Positions 1-8,402 of a DNA stretch of 40,811 bases are shown here, piece by piece. The notes under the pieces are model-generated. The model searched no databases. It had not been told where the DNA came from and saw nothing but the letters and a program-made list of their open reading frames with translations. This stretch comes from Gemmatimonadaceae bacterium. Lineage in GTDB: Bacteria > Gemmatimonadota > Gemmatimonadetes > Gemmatimonadales > Gemmatimonadaceae. The position numbers and the translations under genes are program-made. The stretch lies in the NCBI GenBank assembly GCA_035533015.1, contig DATLUQ010000021.1:1-40811 (forward strand), written 5' to 3'. The stretch's first letter is position 1; each line of letters opens with the position of its first letter.

Positions 1-1049
<1,049 letters not shown>

Positions 1050-1050
1050 G

Positions 1051-2766
1051 TTAGAAGAGCCTCCCCGCGCGCATCAGGAAGTGCTCGACGATCGGGCCGA
1101 GCGAGAGCGCGGGAAAGAACGTGAGGGCACCGACGATCACGATGACGCCGATGAGGAGGATGACGAACAGCGGCGTCGTGACCGGGAAGGACGCCGTCGA
1201 TTCCGGCGCCGCTTTCTTCTCGGAGAGGAACCCCGCCAGGGCGAGCATCGGTACGATCATCGCGAACCGGCCGACCAGCGTGTTCAGCCCCAGGGTCGTG
1301 TTGTAGAAGTAGCTGCCGCCGGTGAGGCCGGCGAACGCGCTGCCGTTGTTGCCGGCCGTGGACGCGTACGCGTACAGGATTTCGGAAAGCCCGTGCGGCC
1401 CGGCGTTGTTCAGTCCGGCCAGCCCCGCCTTCACGGACGCCGCCACGGCGGTGTTCACCAGAATCGCGGCAGCGAACACCAGGGCATAGAGCATCGCCAT
1501 CTGTACTTCCCGCGCCTGGATCTTCTTGCCCAGGTACTCCGGCGTGCGTCCCACCATGAGTCCGGCGATGAACACCGTGAGCACGACCATCACGAGCATG
1601 CCGTAGAGGCCGGCCCCCACCCCGCCGAACACCACCTCGCCGAGCAGGATGTTCGTCAGCGGGACCAACCCGCCGATCGGCGTGAACGAGTCGTGCATGG
1701 CGTTCACGGCGCCGCACGACGCGTCGGTGGTGATCGTGGCGAACAGCGCCGAATTCGCGATGCCGAATCGGACCTCCTTGCCCTCCATGTTGCCGCCGGG
1801 GTTGGTTGTCGACGCCACCGTGTTCACGCCGAGCTGCCGGTGGATGGGGTTCCCGCGCGCTTCCGCCCAGTACGCGGTGGTCGTCCCGGCCATGAACAGC
1901 ACGAACATCGCGGCCCAGAGCGCCCACCCGTGCTTCTGGTTCTTCACCATGCGGCCGAACGCGTAGGTCAGGCCGGCGGGAACGAGGAAGATCGTGAACA
2001 TCTGCCAGAAGTTGGTCCACGGCGTGGGATTCTCGAACGGATGCGCCGAGTTGGCGTTGAAGAATCCGCCACCGTTCGTGCCGAGCTGCTTGATGGCCTC
2101 CTGGCTGGCCACCGGCCCCATGGCGAGGACTTGTTTCGCGCCCTCGACCGTCGTGACGGTCACGTAGTGCGCGAAGTTCTGGATCGCGCCCTGCTGGACG
2201 AGCAGCAGCGCGAACAGGAACGACGCCGGCAGGAAGACGTACAGCGTGCCGCGCACGAGATCGACCCAGAAGTTGCCGAGCCTGCCCGCGCTGTGGCGCG
2301 CGATGCCCCGCGTGAAGGCGATGGCGAGGGCGACGCCGACGGCCGCCGACGCGAAGTTGTGGAAGGCGAGCTGGGTCATCTGCGAGAAGTACGACATCGT
2401 CGTCTCCCCGCTGTACGACTGCCAGTTGGTGTTCGTCGTGAACGACGCCGCCGTCTCGAAGGCCTGGCGGTCCACCACGTTGGGCAGGTGCTGCGGGTTG
2501 AGCGGCAGCCACTGCTGGACCCGCAGCACGAGGTACGTGAGCAGCATCGTCGCCAGACTGAAGATCAGCATCGACGCGGCGTAGCGCGTCCAGTGCTGGT
2601 CCTCGTCCGGGTCGACGCCGCCCAGACGATAGAGCAGCCGCTCCACCGGGCCGAGCCAGTGGAGCGACCCGTCGTAGACCTTGACCAGATAGACCCCGAT
2701 CGGCTTGGTCACGAGCAGCAGCGCCACCGCGTAGAACGCGATCTGAATCCAACCGTTGGCGGTCAT
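1051..2766 (-). CDS. kdpA: KdpA, potassium-binding channel-like subunit of the Kdp pump
   Basis: KdpA (571 aa, full length for the family) binds and selects K+ in the Kdp complex. It is related to SKT/Trk channels and carries four pore loops: [38 protein letters not shown] and [13 protein letters not shown] are all visible and hold the selectivity-filter glycines. About ten hydrophobic membrane segments run through the protein. The ATG at 2764-2766 sits just after the kdpF stop (2768-2770), and the TAA stop is one base before kdpB, so kdpF, kdpA and kdpB form one operon on the minus strand. Confidence 0.98.
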   Translation of the reverse strand: MTANGWIQIAFYAVALLLVTKPIGVYLVKVYDGSLHWLGPVERLLYRLGGVDPDEDQHWTRYAASMLIFSLATMLLTYLVLRVQQWLPLNPQHLPNVVDRQAFETAASFTTNTNWQSYSGETTMSYFSQMTQLAFHNFASAAVGVALAIAFTRGIARHSAGRLGNFWVDLVRGTLYVFLPASFLFALLLVQQGAIQNFAHYVTVTTVEGAKQVLAMGPVASQEAIKQLGTNGGGFFNANSAHPFENPTPWTNFWQMFTIFLVPAGLTYAFGRMVKNQKHGWALWAAMFVLFMAGTTTAYWAEARGNPIHRQLGVNTVASTTNPGGNMEGKEVRFGIANSALFATITTDASCGAVNAMHDSFTPIGGLVPLTNILLGEVVFGGVGAGLYGMLVMVVLTVFIAGLMVGRTPEYLGKKIQAREVQMAMLYALVFAAAILVNTAVAASVKAGLAGLNNAGPHGLSEILYAYASTAGNNGSAFAGLTGGSYFYNTTLGLNTLVGRFAMIVPMLALAGFLSEKKAAPESTASFPVTTPLFVILLIGVIVIVGALTFFPALSLGPIVEHFLMRAGRLF

Positions 2767-2767
2767 G

Positions 2768-2857
2768 TCAGAACTTCTCCGGCCGGAGGAGCGTGTAGAT
2801 CAGGTACACCAGGAGCAGCGCGGCGACGATCGCGCCGACCACGTTGTCGGTCGTCAC
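2768..2857 (-). CDS. kdpF: KdpF, small stabilising subunit of the Kdp pump
   Basis: A 29-aa reading frame starts with GTG (2855-2857) and ends with TGA directly before kdpA. It encodes one hydrophobic helix (VVGAIVAALLLVYLIYTLL) followed by RPEKF, matching the size and the C-terminal arginine/proline/glutamate pattern of KdpF. KdpF is a single-span peptide that stabilises KdpFABC. An AGGAG ribosome site lies at 2866-2870, eight bases upstream, and supports the GTG start. The start overlaps the stop of the small ORF upstream (GTGA), implying translational coupling. Confidence 0.88.
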   Translation of the reverse strand: MTTDNVVGAIVAALLLVYLIYTLLRPEKF

Positions 2858-2970
2858 GTCGTGCGCTCCTCGTGCTCGCCGCCCGCGCCAAGGCGTCGGC
2901 ACGCGCCGACGTACGCCAGCATCAACGCGAAGAACGCGATGGCCGTGAGCACATATATGAAATCCAGCAT
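2854..2970 (-). CDS. Small membrane protein upstream of kdpF (unrecognised)
   Basis: This 38-aa frame begins ATG (2968-2970) with the sequence MLDFIYVLTAIAFFALM and contains one membrane helix, then a short charged tail (CRRLGAGGEHEERTT). Its stop TGA overlaps the kdpF GTG start by four bases, the same coupling used elsewhere in this window. Small single-span ORFs directly upstream of kdpF occur in many kdp operons and are usually annotated only as hypothetical. I infer that it is translated with the Kdp operon, perhaps as an accessory subunit. There is no strong ribosome site in front of it, which lowers confidence. Confidence 0.6.
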   Translation of the reverse strand: MLDFIYVLTAIAFFALMLAYVGACRRLGAGGEHEERTT

Positions 2971-3377
2971 GAACGGGCCGCCTGTGAGGAGTCGGGTTTC
3001 TGCGAACCGCAGGAACGCTATTCGGGGGGCGTGAAAACCGCGTTAACGAAGCAGTACGCGGATTGCCGGTGCGATGAATAGGGGATTCCCCGGCGTCACC
3101 GGCCGGAATCGTTCACGCGTCGTTAATGCGCGGGCCTTAGGGTTCGTCCCGGCCGGGGAGCGGCGATCGATGACGGTCGATCGCCGCGGCCCCGCTGCGG
3201 GGGAGGCCGCCATGGGCTGGGCCGTATTTCGTGCGTGGTCTGTCGCGATCGTGGTCGCGGCATTCGTCGCATATCTTGCGATGCAGATGGTCTTCGGCAT
3301 CGACGTCGCGCGCCTTCTAGAGGCGGCCTCGATCGCGCGCCGTGAACGCAAGCGCGCGGTGATCGGCCGGGGCAGCC
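2971..3377. promoter_or_regulatory. Intergenic region holding the kdp operon leader; no clear promoter identified
   Basis: The 407 bases between the kdpD-like stop and the small ORF before kdpF must contain the promoter of the kdpFAB operon, since the kinase and regulator genes end upstream of it. I see two CGTTAA half-sites, one inside the palindrome CGTTAACG (3041-3048) and one at 3121-3126, eighty bases apart, which could be regulator sites. I could not define convincing -35/-10 boxes. The right part is also occupied by a possible plus-strand small ORF (3212-3433). Confidence 0.3.
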
Positions 3378-3433
3378 TCAGCCGGCCGGGGCGATCAGTG
3401 CGGGGACGTCCGCGGCCGGGAGATCGAAGGTGA
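3212..3433 (+). CDS. Possible 73-aa single-pass membrane protein, antisense to the kdpD 3' end
   Basis: From ATG 3212 the frame encodes MGWAVFRAW, then a hydrophobic helix (SVAIVVAAFVAYLAMQMVF) and a basic tail rich in Arg. A good ribosome site (GGGGAGG, about 3199-3205) stands six bases before the ATG, which is the main argument for reality. The last 56 bases run antisense to the kinase gene on the other strand. I recognise no family, and the tail (SLSRPGRSVRGRPRPGDRR) looks like low-information reverse-strand sequence, so the true end could be spurious. Treat as tentative. Confidence 0.35.
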   Translation: MGWAVFRAWSVAIVVAAFVAYLAMQMVFGIDVARLLEAASIARRERKRAVIGRGSLSRPGRSVRGRPRPGDRR

Positions 3434-4964
3434 ACACGCTGCCGCCGCCGGGACGCGGCGCCAGGCGGACGTCGCCCCCCTGCGCTTCCGCCAGGCGGCG
3501 GGCGATCGCGAGCCCGAGCCCCACGCCGCCCACGTCGGGGGGGCTGCCCGGAGGCCGGTAGAAGGCGGTGAACACCCGCTCGCGCTCGTCCTCGGGGATG
3601 CCCGGCCCGCGGTCGGCCACGGCGAACTGCACCCGGTCACCGGCGCGCCGCACGTCCAGATCCACCGGCGAATCCTGGGGCGAGTACTTGAGCGCGTTTT
3701 CCAGCAGGTTCACGAGGACGCGCACGGCCTGCACCGTGTCGCACACCACGCCGATCGGGCCGGCTGCTTCGGCGTGGACGGCCACGGCGCGCGCGCCGCG
3801 GGCGGCGGTCACGCTCCGCACCGCCGCACCGACGATCTCGTCGGCCACGTTGAGTTCGATGCGCAGCGGCAACGAGCCGGCGTTGAGGCGCGACAGGTCG
3901 AGCAGGTCGGCGACCATGCGATTCAGGCGGTCCGCTTCCGCTTCGATGGACACGGCCTCTTCGGTCCCTCGCTCGGCGAGCCGGTGGGCCAGCGCCTTGA
4001 TGGACGTGAGGGGCGTGCGCAGGTCGTGCGATACGGCGGCCAGCAGCGCGTCCTTGAGCTGTCCCGCCTGGCGGAACGCTTCGGCCCGGTCTGCTTCGGC
4101 CGAGAGGCGAGTGCGCTCCACCGCCAGCGCGGCGTAGTAGGCGAGCGCGTCGAGGAATTGGCGTTTGGCCGGATCGAGCGTGAACGGCGCGTCGCTGGAG
4201 ATGCGAAGCACGCCCACGGTGCGCCCACGAACGCCGAGTGGCACGAGGAGCGCGCGCACGTCGTCGCCGATCGGCCAGAGCGGAAGCTGGCTCCAGCTCT
4301 CGCCGGGCGCCGGCGCGAGCGGGGCGATGCGCGTGGTGCGATCCGCGCGTTCGGTGGCCGGCGCTCCGGCTTGCGCGACCCACGCCGCCAGGCCGGCCGG
4401 ATCGACGTCCGCGGCGCCGCCGCACGTGCCGGCCGCGCCAGCCCGCGAATACGTCGGACCGGGGAGCCGCGCCACGAAGATCTCGCAGCAGGCCACCTCG
4501 AGGGTGGCCTGTATCACGCGCGCGATCGCGGTGAGCGCGTCCTCGGCGCGGCCCACGTTCAGCGTCTCGGCGCCGAGCACGGCCAGGCGTTCCACTTCCA
4601 CGGAACGTTGGCGTGCCGTCTCGGCGCGATCCTCGGCGCGCGCGAGCAGCTGCGCCGCCACGATTCCCGTGACGAGAAAGGCCACTAGCACCAGCCAGTC
4701 CAGCGGATCCTGGATGACCAGCGTGTAATACGGCGGGAGAAACGCGAAATCGAAGATGAGGAAGGCCACGGCCGAGAGCGCGATGCCGAGGACTCGGCCG
4801 CCCGCCGCGCTCCCGCCGAGGACCACGAGCAGGAAGAGCAGGGCGACGTGCGCCTTGTCCACGTGGCTGCGCACGAGGAACAGCCCGGCGCTCACGGCCG
4901 CGAGCGCGAGGAACGACAGGGGCCACGCCCAGCGTCGCATCGGGCGGCGGCCGTTATCCGGCAT
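3378..4964 (-). CDS. kdpD: KdpD-type sensor histidine kinase lacking the N-terminal KdpD and Usp domains
   Basis: This 528-aa kinase has four hydrophobic helices at about residues 14-108 (DUF4118, the KdpD membrane domain), a GAF-like region at about 135-285, a HisKA dimerisation helix with the phosphorylated His313 in VSHDLRTPLTS, and an HATPase domain with N box (LLENALKYS), DRGPGIP and GVGLGLAIARRL. E. coli KdpD is about 890 aa because it also has an N-terminal nucleotide-binding KdpD domain and a Usp domain; both are missing here. The start overlaps the kdpE stop by 11 bases. By position and partner it should control kdpFAB through KdpE; what it senses without the cytoplasmic N-terminus is unclear. 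Confidence 0.9.
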   Translation of the reverse strand: MPDNGRRPMRRWAWPLSFLALAAVSAGLFLVRSHVDKAHVALLFLLVVLGGSAAGGRVLGIALSAVAFLIFDFAFLPPYYTLVIQDPLDWLVLVAFLVTGIVAAQLLARAEDRAETARQRSVEVERLAVLGAETLNVGRAEDALTAIARVIQATLEVACCEIFVARLPGPTYSRAGAAGTCGGAADVDPAGLAAWVAQAGAPATERADRTTRIAPLAPAPGESWSQLPLWPIGDDVRALLVPLGVRGRTVGVLRISSDAPFTLDPAKRQFLDALAYYAALAVERTRLSAEADRAEAFRQAGQLKDALLAAVSHDLRTPLTSIKALAHRLAERGTEEAVSIEAEADRLNRMVADLLDLSRLNAGSLPLRIELNVADEIVGAAVRSVTAARGARAVAVHAEAAGPIGVVCDTVQAVRVLVNLLENALKYSPQDSPVDLDVRRAGDRVQFAVADRGPGIPEDERERVFTAFYRPPGSPPDVGGVGLGLAIARRLAEAQGGDVRLAPRPGGGSVFTFDLPAADVPALIAPAG

Positions 4965-5664
4965 CGACGGGGTCGATCTCGAAGCGATAGCCCACGCCCG
5001 GTTCGGTCACGAAGTGGCGTGGCGTGTACGGATCGGCTTCGAGCTTGCGGCGCAGATGGGCCATGTACACGCGCAGGTACTGCTGTGGGTCGCCGTCCGA
5101 CGACCCCCAGACGGCGCGGAAGAGCTGGGCATGGGTCATCGTCCGGCCGGCGTTGGCGGCGAGCACCTGCAGCAGCTGCCACTCGGTGGGACTGAGGTGC
5201 ACGGCCGCGGCGCCGCGCGAGGCCGAGCGGCGCTCGACGTCGATCGTGAACGGGCCGATGGCCAGTGGCCCGCGCGGCGGAGCCGGGCGCCGAGCGCGGC
5301 GGAGCTGGGCGCGGATGCGGGCCCGGAATTCCACCGTGCCGAACGGCTTGGTCACGTAGTCGTCGGCGCCGGCGTCGAGGAGCCGCGCCTTTTCGCTCTC
5401 CGAATGGCGGGCCGACAGCACGAGGATCGGGGCCTGCGTGAACTCGCGCAGCCGGCGGCAGACCTCGACGCCGTCGCGATCGGGGAGGCCGAGGTCGAGG
5501 ACGATGACGTCGGGATGTTCGCGTTGCGCAGCGGCTATCGCTTCGACGCCCGTGGACGCTTCAACGCACCGTGCCACGTCGAGCGCGACGGCGTCGCAGA
5601 CGGCGGTGCGGATTTTGGGCTCGTCGTCCACTACGAGCAGCGTTTGCCGGGACGTCGTGGGCAT
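4954..5664 (-). CDS. kdpE: KdpE-type response regulator (OmpR/PhoB family)
   Basis: A 236-aa regulator with a receiver domain (acidic pair Asp13-Asp14, phosphorylation site Asp57 in VLDLGLPD, Lys106 in TKPF) and a C-terminal winged-helix DNA-binding domain (LSPTEWQLLQVL, HLRRKLE, VGYRFE). It receives phosphate from the kinase encoded just downstream and is expected to activate kdpFAB. I chose the ATG at 5662-5664 (MPTTSRQTLLVVDDEP) because the receiver fold begins there; the open frame upstream to 5784 is arginine-rich and not family-like. No clear ribosome site precedes this ATG. The 3' end overlaps the kinase gene by 11 bases. Confidence 0.92.
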   Translation of the reverse strand: MPTTSRQTLLVVDDEPKIRTAVCDAVALDVARCVEASTGVEAIAAAQREHPDVIVLDLGLPDRDGVEVCRRLREFTQAPILVLSARHSESEKARLLDAGADDYVTKPFGTVEFRARIRAQLRRARRPAPPRGPLAIGPFTIDVERRSASRGAAAVHLSPTEWQLLQVLAANAGRTMTHAQLFRAVWGSSDGDPQQYLRVYMAHLRRKLEADPYTPRHFVTEPGVGYRFEIDPVDAG

Positions 5665-5807
5665 ACGGAGGTGGGGGGAAGCGTCCGGCGGGATTACGGA
5701 CGGTCGCGGGAGGACGCGACGAGGCCGAGTACGCCGGCGGCCCCCACCTCGTGCCAATTCGCTCGCTGCATCGCGCCTCCCCATCGGTTGGACTTCGCGG
5801 TTCGCCC

Positions 5808-5837
5808 TTGCCTGTTGTCCGCGACCCGAACTATTCT
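5808..5837 (+). promoter_or_regulatory. Sigma-70-like promoter of the fluoride operon
   Basis: TTGCCT (5808-5813) and TATTCT (5832-5837) are separated by 18 bases and point toward the fluoride aptamer. Transcription would start near 5844, about ten bases before the first aptamer stem, which is the spacing expected for a riboswitch leader. The call rests on box similarity and position only. Confidence 0.5.
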
Positions 5838-5853
5838 TAAAAAGATAGATACA

Positions 5854-5906
5854 GGGTGATGGAGCTCACCCGCAACCGCCGGCACCATTGGCTGATGGCT
5901 CCTACG
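5854..5906 (+). promoter_or_regulatory. Fluoride riboswitch aptamer (crcB motif)
   Basis: The sequence fits the fluoride aptamer: a first stem GGGTGA (5854-5859) with TCACCC (5866-5871), enclosing the conserved GATGGAGC segment; a second small stem GCC (5878-5880) with GGC (5889 onward); then the hallmark TGATGGCTCCTAC tail. The loop GGAGC (5861-5865) pairs with GCTCC (5898-5902) to form the fluoride-stabilised pseudoknot. The arrangement closely resembles the Thermotoga petrophila aptamer (stem, GATG, then CTGATGGCCTCTAC). It lies upstream of a crcB-containing operon, the known target class. Fluoride binding turns such operons on. Confidence 0.93.
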
Positions 5907-5925
5907 CAATCGCTGCGCGGGAGCC
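5897..5925 (+). promoter_or_regulatory. Riboswitch expression platform: helix that hides the ribosome site
   Basis: GGCTCC (5897-5902), which the aptamer needs for its pseudoknot, can instead pair with GGAGCC (5920-5925), with an inner helix CGCA (5905-5908) to TGCG (5914-5917). The distal strand contains GGGAG (5919-5923), a ribosome site eight bases before GTG 5932. There is no U-run, so control should be on translation: without fluoride the site is paired, with fluoride it is freed. Confidence 0.75.
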
Positions 5926-5931
5926 ATACTT

Positions 5932-6402
5932 GTGTCCATGACCGACTTGCATCCGGTGCTCAACGAGCATCAGCGGCGCCACTTCGCGGTGCTCCTCGTG
6001 GGGCTCGACGAAGCGCTGGCGCGCATCGAAGAGTTGGCCGACCAGGATCGCCAGGCATGGGGCCCCCTCACCGAGTACGCGGACGACCTACCGCCGAGGT
6101 TCACCGCCGAGGCGTATCCGCTGATCGCCGACCTGCGGTCGCGCGTTCTCGCGTTGGGCGCGTTGCTGCGCACGGATAGCCGTCACATGTCCCGAGCGCG
6201 GAGCATCCGCGCGATGGTGACGTCGGCGACCATCCGGCTGGAAGACAGCCGGGCGCGCGGCCTGCGGGGCTACGGGGCGGTGGACCCGAGCGTGCACGAG
6301 CAACTCGACCCGGTGCTCGACGATCTCATCGAGCGATTCCGAGCGGTGGGGCGATTGGCCGCGTGGGAGGCGGCGGGCCCGAACCGGCCGGAGCGGTCAT
6401 GA
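5932..6402 (+). CDS. Unrecognised 156-aa protein, first gene of the fluoride-riboswitch operon
   Basis: I do not recognise this family. The protein is soluble, with no signal peptide or membrane helix, and appears all-helical: an N-terminal helix HQRRHFAVLLVGLDEALARIEELAD, a proline-rich turn (YADDLPPRFTAEAY), then helices ending DPVLDDLIERFRAV. It has no cysteine and no visible catalytic motif. The GTG at 5932 is favoured over the ATG at 5938 because GGGAG at 5919-5923 is correctly spaced for it and is the site masked by the riboswitch helix. Its stop overlaps the crcB start (ATGA), so it is co-translated with the channel. Fluoride control implies a role in fluoride stress; its mechanism is unknown. 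Confidence 0.85.
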   Translation: MSMTDLHPVLNEHQRRHFAVLLVGLDEALARIEELADQDRQAWGPLTEYADDLPPRFTAEAYPLIADLRSRVLALGALLRTDSRHMSRARSIRAMVTSATIRLEDSRARGLRGYGAVDPSVHEQLDPVLDDLIERFRAVGRLAAWEAAGPNRPERS

Positions 6403-6806
6403 GATTTCTCATCAATGTCGGGTACGTGGCCGTGGGGGCGGCGATCGGCGGCGCGCTGCGCTACATCGCGACGGTGTTCATCCAGGGGCGCGCCGGCCCG
6501 GCCTTTCCCGTGGCCACCCTGATCATCAACGTCACGGGCTCGCTGCTGCTCGGCTTCCTGGTCGCATACCTGGCCGAAACCTCGGCCGTGCGGCCGGAAT
6601 TGGGGCTGCTGCTCACCTCGGGCGTGTGTGGCGGGTACACCACGTTCTCGACGTTCAGCTACGAGACGTTCGCGCTGCTGCGCGACGGCGAGTACAATCG
6701 AGCGGCGGCGTACGTGCTCTTGAGCGTCGGCGCGTCGCTGGTAGCGATGTTCGCGGGGTTCGCGGCGGCCCATGGCGCCATCCACCTGCAGCGCGGAGGA
6801 GCGTGA
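6399..6806 (+). CDS. crcB: CrcB/FluC fluoride channel
   Basis: A 135-aa four-helix membrane protein of the Fluc family, which works as an antiparallel dimer that lets F- leave the cell. Family motifs are present: GGALRY at 17-22, Asn44 in IINVTGSLLLG, and the signature GVCGGYTTFSTFS at 75-87 with the pore Phe and Ser/Thr residues. The start ATG (6399) overlaps the stop of the preceding gene; the open frame further upstream is not channel-like. Placement behind a fluoride aptamer confirms the function. Confidence 0.97.
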   Translation: MRFLINVGYVAVGAAIGGALRYIATVFIQGRAGPAFPVATLIINVTGSLLLGFLVAYLAETSAVRPELGLLLTSGVCGGYTTFSTFSYETFALLRDGEYNRAAAYVLLSVGASLVAMFAGFAAAHGAIHLQRGGA

Positions 6807-6808
6807 CG

Positions 6809-7222
6809 ATGGCAGACCACCAGGCCGGCAGCATCACCCACGGCTTCAAGGGCGAGCGCATGCTGATGCGCGTGCATATCGGCGAGAGCGACAAGTACGA
6901 GGGCAAGCCGCTCTATCAGCAGATCGTAGAACTGTTGCGCAAGCGCCATTACGCCGGGTGCACCGTGTTTCGCGGGATCATGGGATTCGGCGCCACCGCG
7001 CACCTGCACACCGACCGGTTCCTCGAATTGTCCAGCGACCTGCCGATCGTCGTCGAATGCGTGGACACGCCGGAGCGCATCGAGGAGATCCTCCCGGAGC
7101 TGGACGACATGATCGGGGGCGGGCTCATCACGCTGGAGCGCGCCAGGGTGATCATGTATCGTGGCAACGTGCCTCCCGACCGGCGTACGGGGAGCTGGTC
7201 GATCGACCTCGGAGAGGGCTGA
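6809..7222 (+). CDS. DUF190 family protein
   Basis: This 137-aa protein matches DUF190, a small soluble family with a PII-like ferredoxin fold that often sits next to crcB. Recognisable pieces are RMLMRVHIGESDKYEGKPLY, the IVELLRKRHYAGCTVFRG helix-strand unit, GFGATAHLHTDRFLELS and the LPIVVECVDTPERIEEILPEL stretch. The ATG at 6809 has GGAGGA (6795-6800) eight bases upstream and lies two bases after the crcB stop, so it is the third gene of the fluoride operon. Its role is thought to be regulatory, perhaps on the channel, but is not established. Confidence 0.9.
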   Translation: MADHQAGSITHGFKGERMLMRVHIGESDKYEGKPLYQQIVELLRKRHYAGCTVFRGIMGFGATAHLHTDRFLELSSDLPIVVECVDTPERIEEILPELDDMIGGGLITLERARVIMYRGNVPPDRRTGSWSIDLGEG

Positions 7223-7367
7223 GGCATTCGCGGGGCAGTGCGGGCCGCTCCGCTCCGGTGGTGCGCTTGACGCGTTGGCCGGGGACGGCTAGCCATTCAC
7301 ACACAACCGAGACCCGTGGTCATTTCCCGCCTATTGCCGCCACGCAAAACAACGAGCTAAAACGCGA

Positions 7368-7389
7368 CCCGGGCGGAAGTCGTCCCGGG
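7368..7389 (+). other. Leader hairpin upstream of the sulfurtransferase gene
   Basis: The 243-base gap between the DUF190 and sulfurtransferase genes holds CCCGGGCG pairing with CG(T)CCCGGG around a GAAGT loop, plus outer AACGA (7351-7355) and TCGTT (7395-7399) arms. It has no U-run, so it is not a standard terminator; it may be a leader structure or a terminator for the fluoride operon. Low confidence. Confidence 0.3.
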
Positions 7390-7465
7390 ACTTGTCGTTT
7401 AGGGGAACTTTCCGCGCGGCCGACGGCTCCCTGCAGTATCACGCCTCATCTCCGGGAGTTCGAAC

Positions 7466-8347
7466 ATGAGTACCGCGACGATCGCCGACCAGGCCATTCT
7501 TGCCAGGGAATACGCGCACCCCGAGTCGCTGGTGAGCACCGCATGGCTGGCCGAACACCTGAACGATCCGGCCCTGCGCATCATCGAGAGCGACGAGGAC
7601 GTGCTGTTGTACGACACGGGGCACATCCCGGGGGCCCAGAAGGTGGATTGGCACCTGGACCTCAACGATCCTCTGGTGCGCGACTACATCGACCGCGATC
7701 GGTTCCAGGCGCTCGCACGCCGGTTGGGGATCGACGAGACGACGCCGGTGGTGTTCTACGGCGACAAGAGCAACTGGTGGGCCTGCTACGCGCTGTGGGT
7801 GTTCCAGCTGTTTGGATTCACGAACGGGCGCATTCTCGACGGCGGCCGCATCAAGTGGGAGCTGGAGGGGCGGCCGCTGGTGACCGACGTTCCCGTCCAT
7901 CCATCCACGACGTACACGCCGCCGGCGCGCCGCGACGAGCGCATTCGTGCATTCATGGACGACGTGAAACGGCACGTGGCCGCCCATCGCCAACTCGTGG
8001 ACGTGCGCTCCCCGGACGAGTACACCGGCAAGAAACTGCACATGGCCGACTACCCGCAAGAGGGCGCGCTGCGCGGCGGGCACATTCCCCGAGCGAAGAG
8101 CGTCCCCTGGGCCCGCGCGGCGAACGCGGACGGCACGTTCAAAACAGCCGACGAACTCCGCGCGATCTACGAACGCGAGCAGGGGCTCACGCCCACCGAC
8201 GACGTCATCGCCTACTGCCGCATCGGCGAGCGCTCGTCGCACACCTGGTTCGTGCTCACCTACCTGCTGGGGTTCGAGAAGGTGCGCAACTACGACGGCA
8301 GCTGGACGGAGTGGGGGAACGCGGTGCAGGCGCCGATAGAACGGTAG
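7466..8347 (+). CDS. Two-domain thiosulfate/3-mercaptopyruvate sulfurtransferase (rhodanese)
   Basis: A 293-aa protein with two rhodanese domains. The N-terminal one (about 22-138, with [16 protein letters not shown]) is the inactive structural copy; the C-terminal one (about 160-290) carries the active-site loop [11 protein letters not shown] with Cys251 as the persulfide-forming residue. It transfers sulfane sulfur from thiosulfate or mercaptopyruvate to a thiol or cyanide acceptor. The CRIGER loop is that of the CysA/thiosulfate group. A GGGAG site (7454-7458) precedes the ATG by seven bases. It stands alone, convergent with the amidase gene. Confidence 0.93.
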   Translation: MSTATIADQAILAREYAHPESLVSTAWLAEHLNDPALRIIESDEDVLLYDTGHIPGAQKVDWHLDLNDPLVRDYIDRDRFQALARRLGIDETTPVVFYGDKSNWWACYALWVFQLFGFTNGRILDGGRIKWELEGRPLVTDVPVHPSTTYTPPARRDERIRAFMDDVKRHVAAHRQLVDVRSPDEYTGKKLHMADYPQEGALRGGHIPRAKSVPWARAANADGTFKTADELRAIYEREQGLTPTDDVIAYCRIGERSSHTWFVLTYLLGFEKVRNYDGSWTEWGNAVQAPIER

Positions 8348-8402
8348 GAGGGTAGGATGGATGACTGCGGAACGCGGTTTACGCTCTATCCTCCTACTCT
8401 CC
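8344..8402. repeat. Purine-rich repeat pair forming the shared 3' end of two convergent genes
   Basis: GTAGGAGGGTAGGATGG at 8344-8360 overlaps the sulfurtransferase stop, and a related inverted copy (minus strand GGAGAGTAGGAGGATAG) lies at about 8386-8402 over the amidase stop. GTAGGAGG (8344-8351) and CCTCCTAC (8390-8397) are perfect complements, so the transcript from either side could fold into a hairpin with a 38-base loop. The same 17-mer occurs at 36698-36714. It may serve as a bidirectional terminator or be a dispersed intergenic repeat. Confidence 0.55.

Noticed and set aside
5665-5784. N-terminal extension of KdpE by 40 residues
   Set aside because: The extension is Arg-rich and unlike receiver domains, whose first strand starts right after ATG 5664.
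7401-7440. ECF sigma factor promoter (GGGGAACTT at 7402-7410) before the sulfurtransferase gene
   Set aside because: A -35-like GGAACTT is present, but no matching -10 element lies at the right distance.
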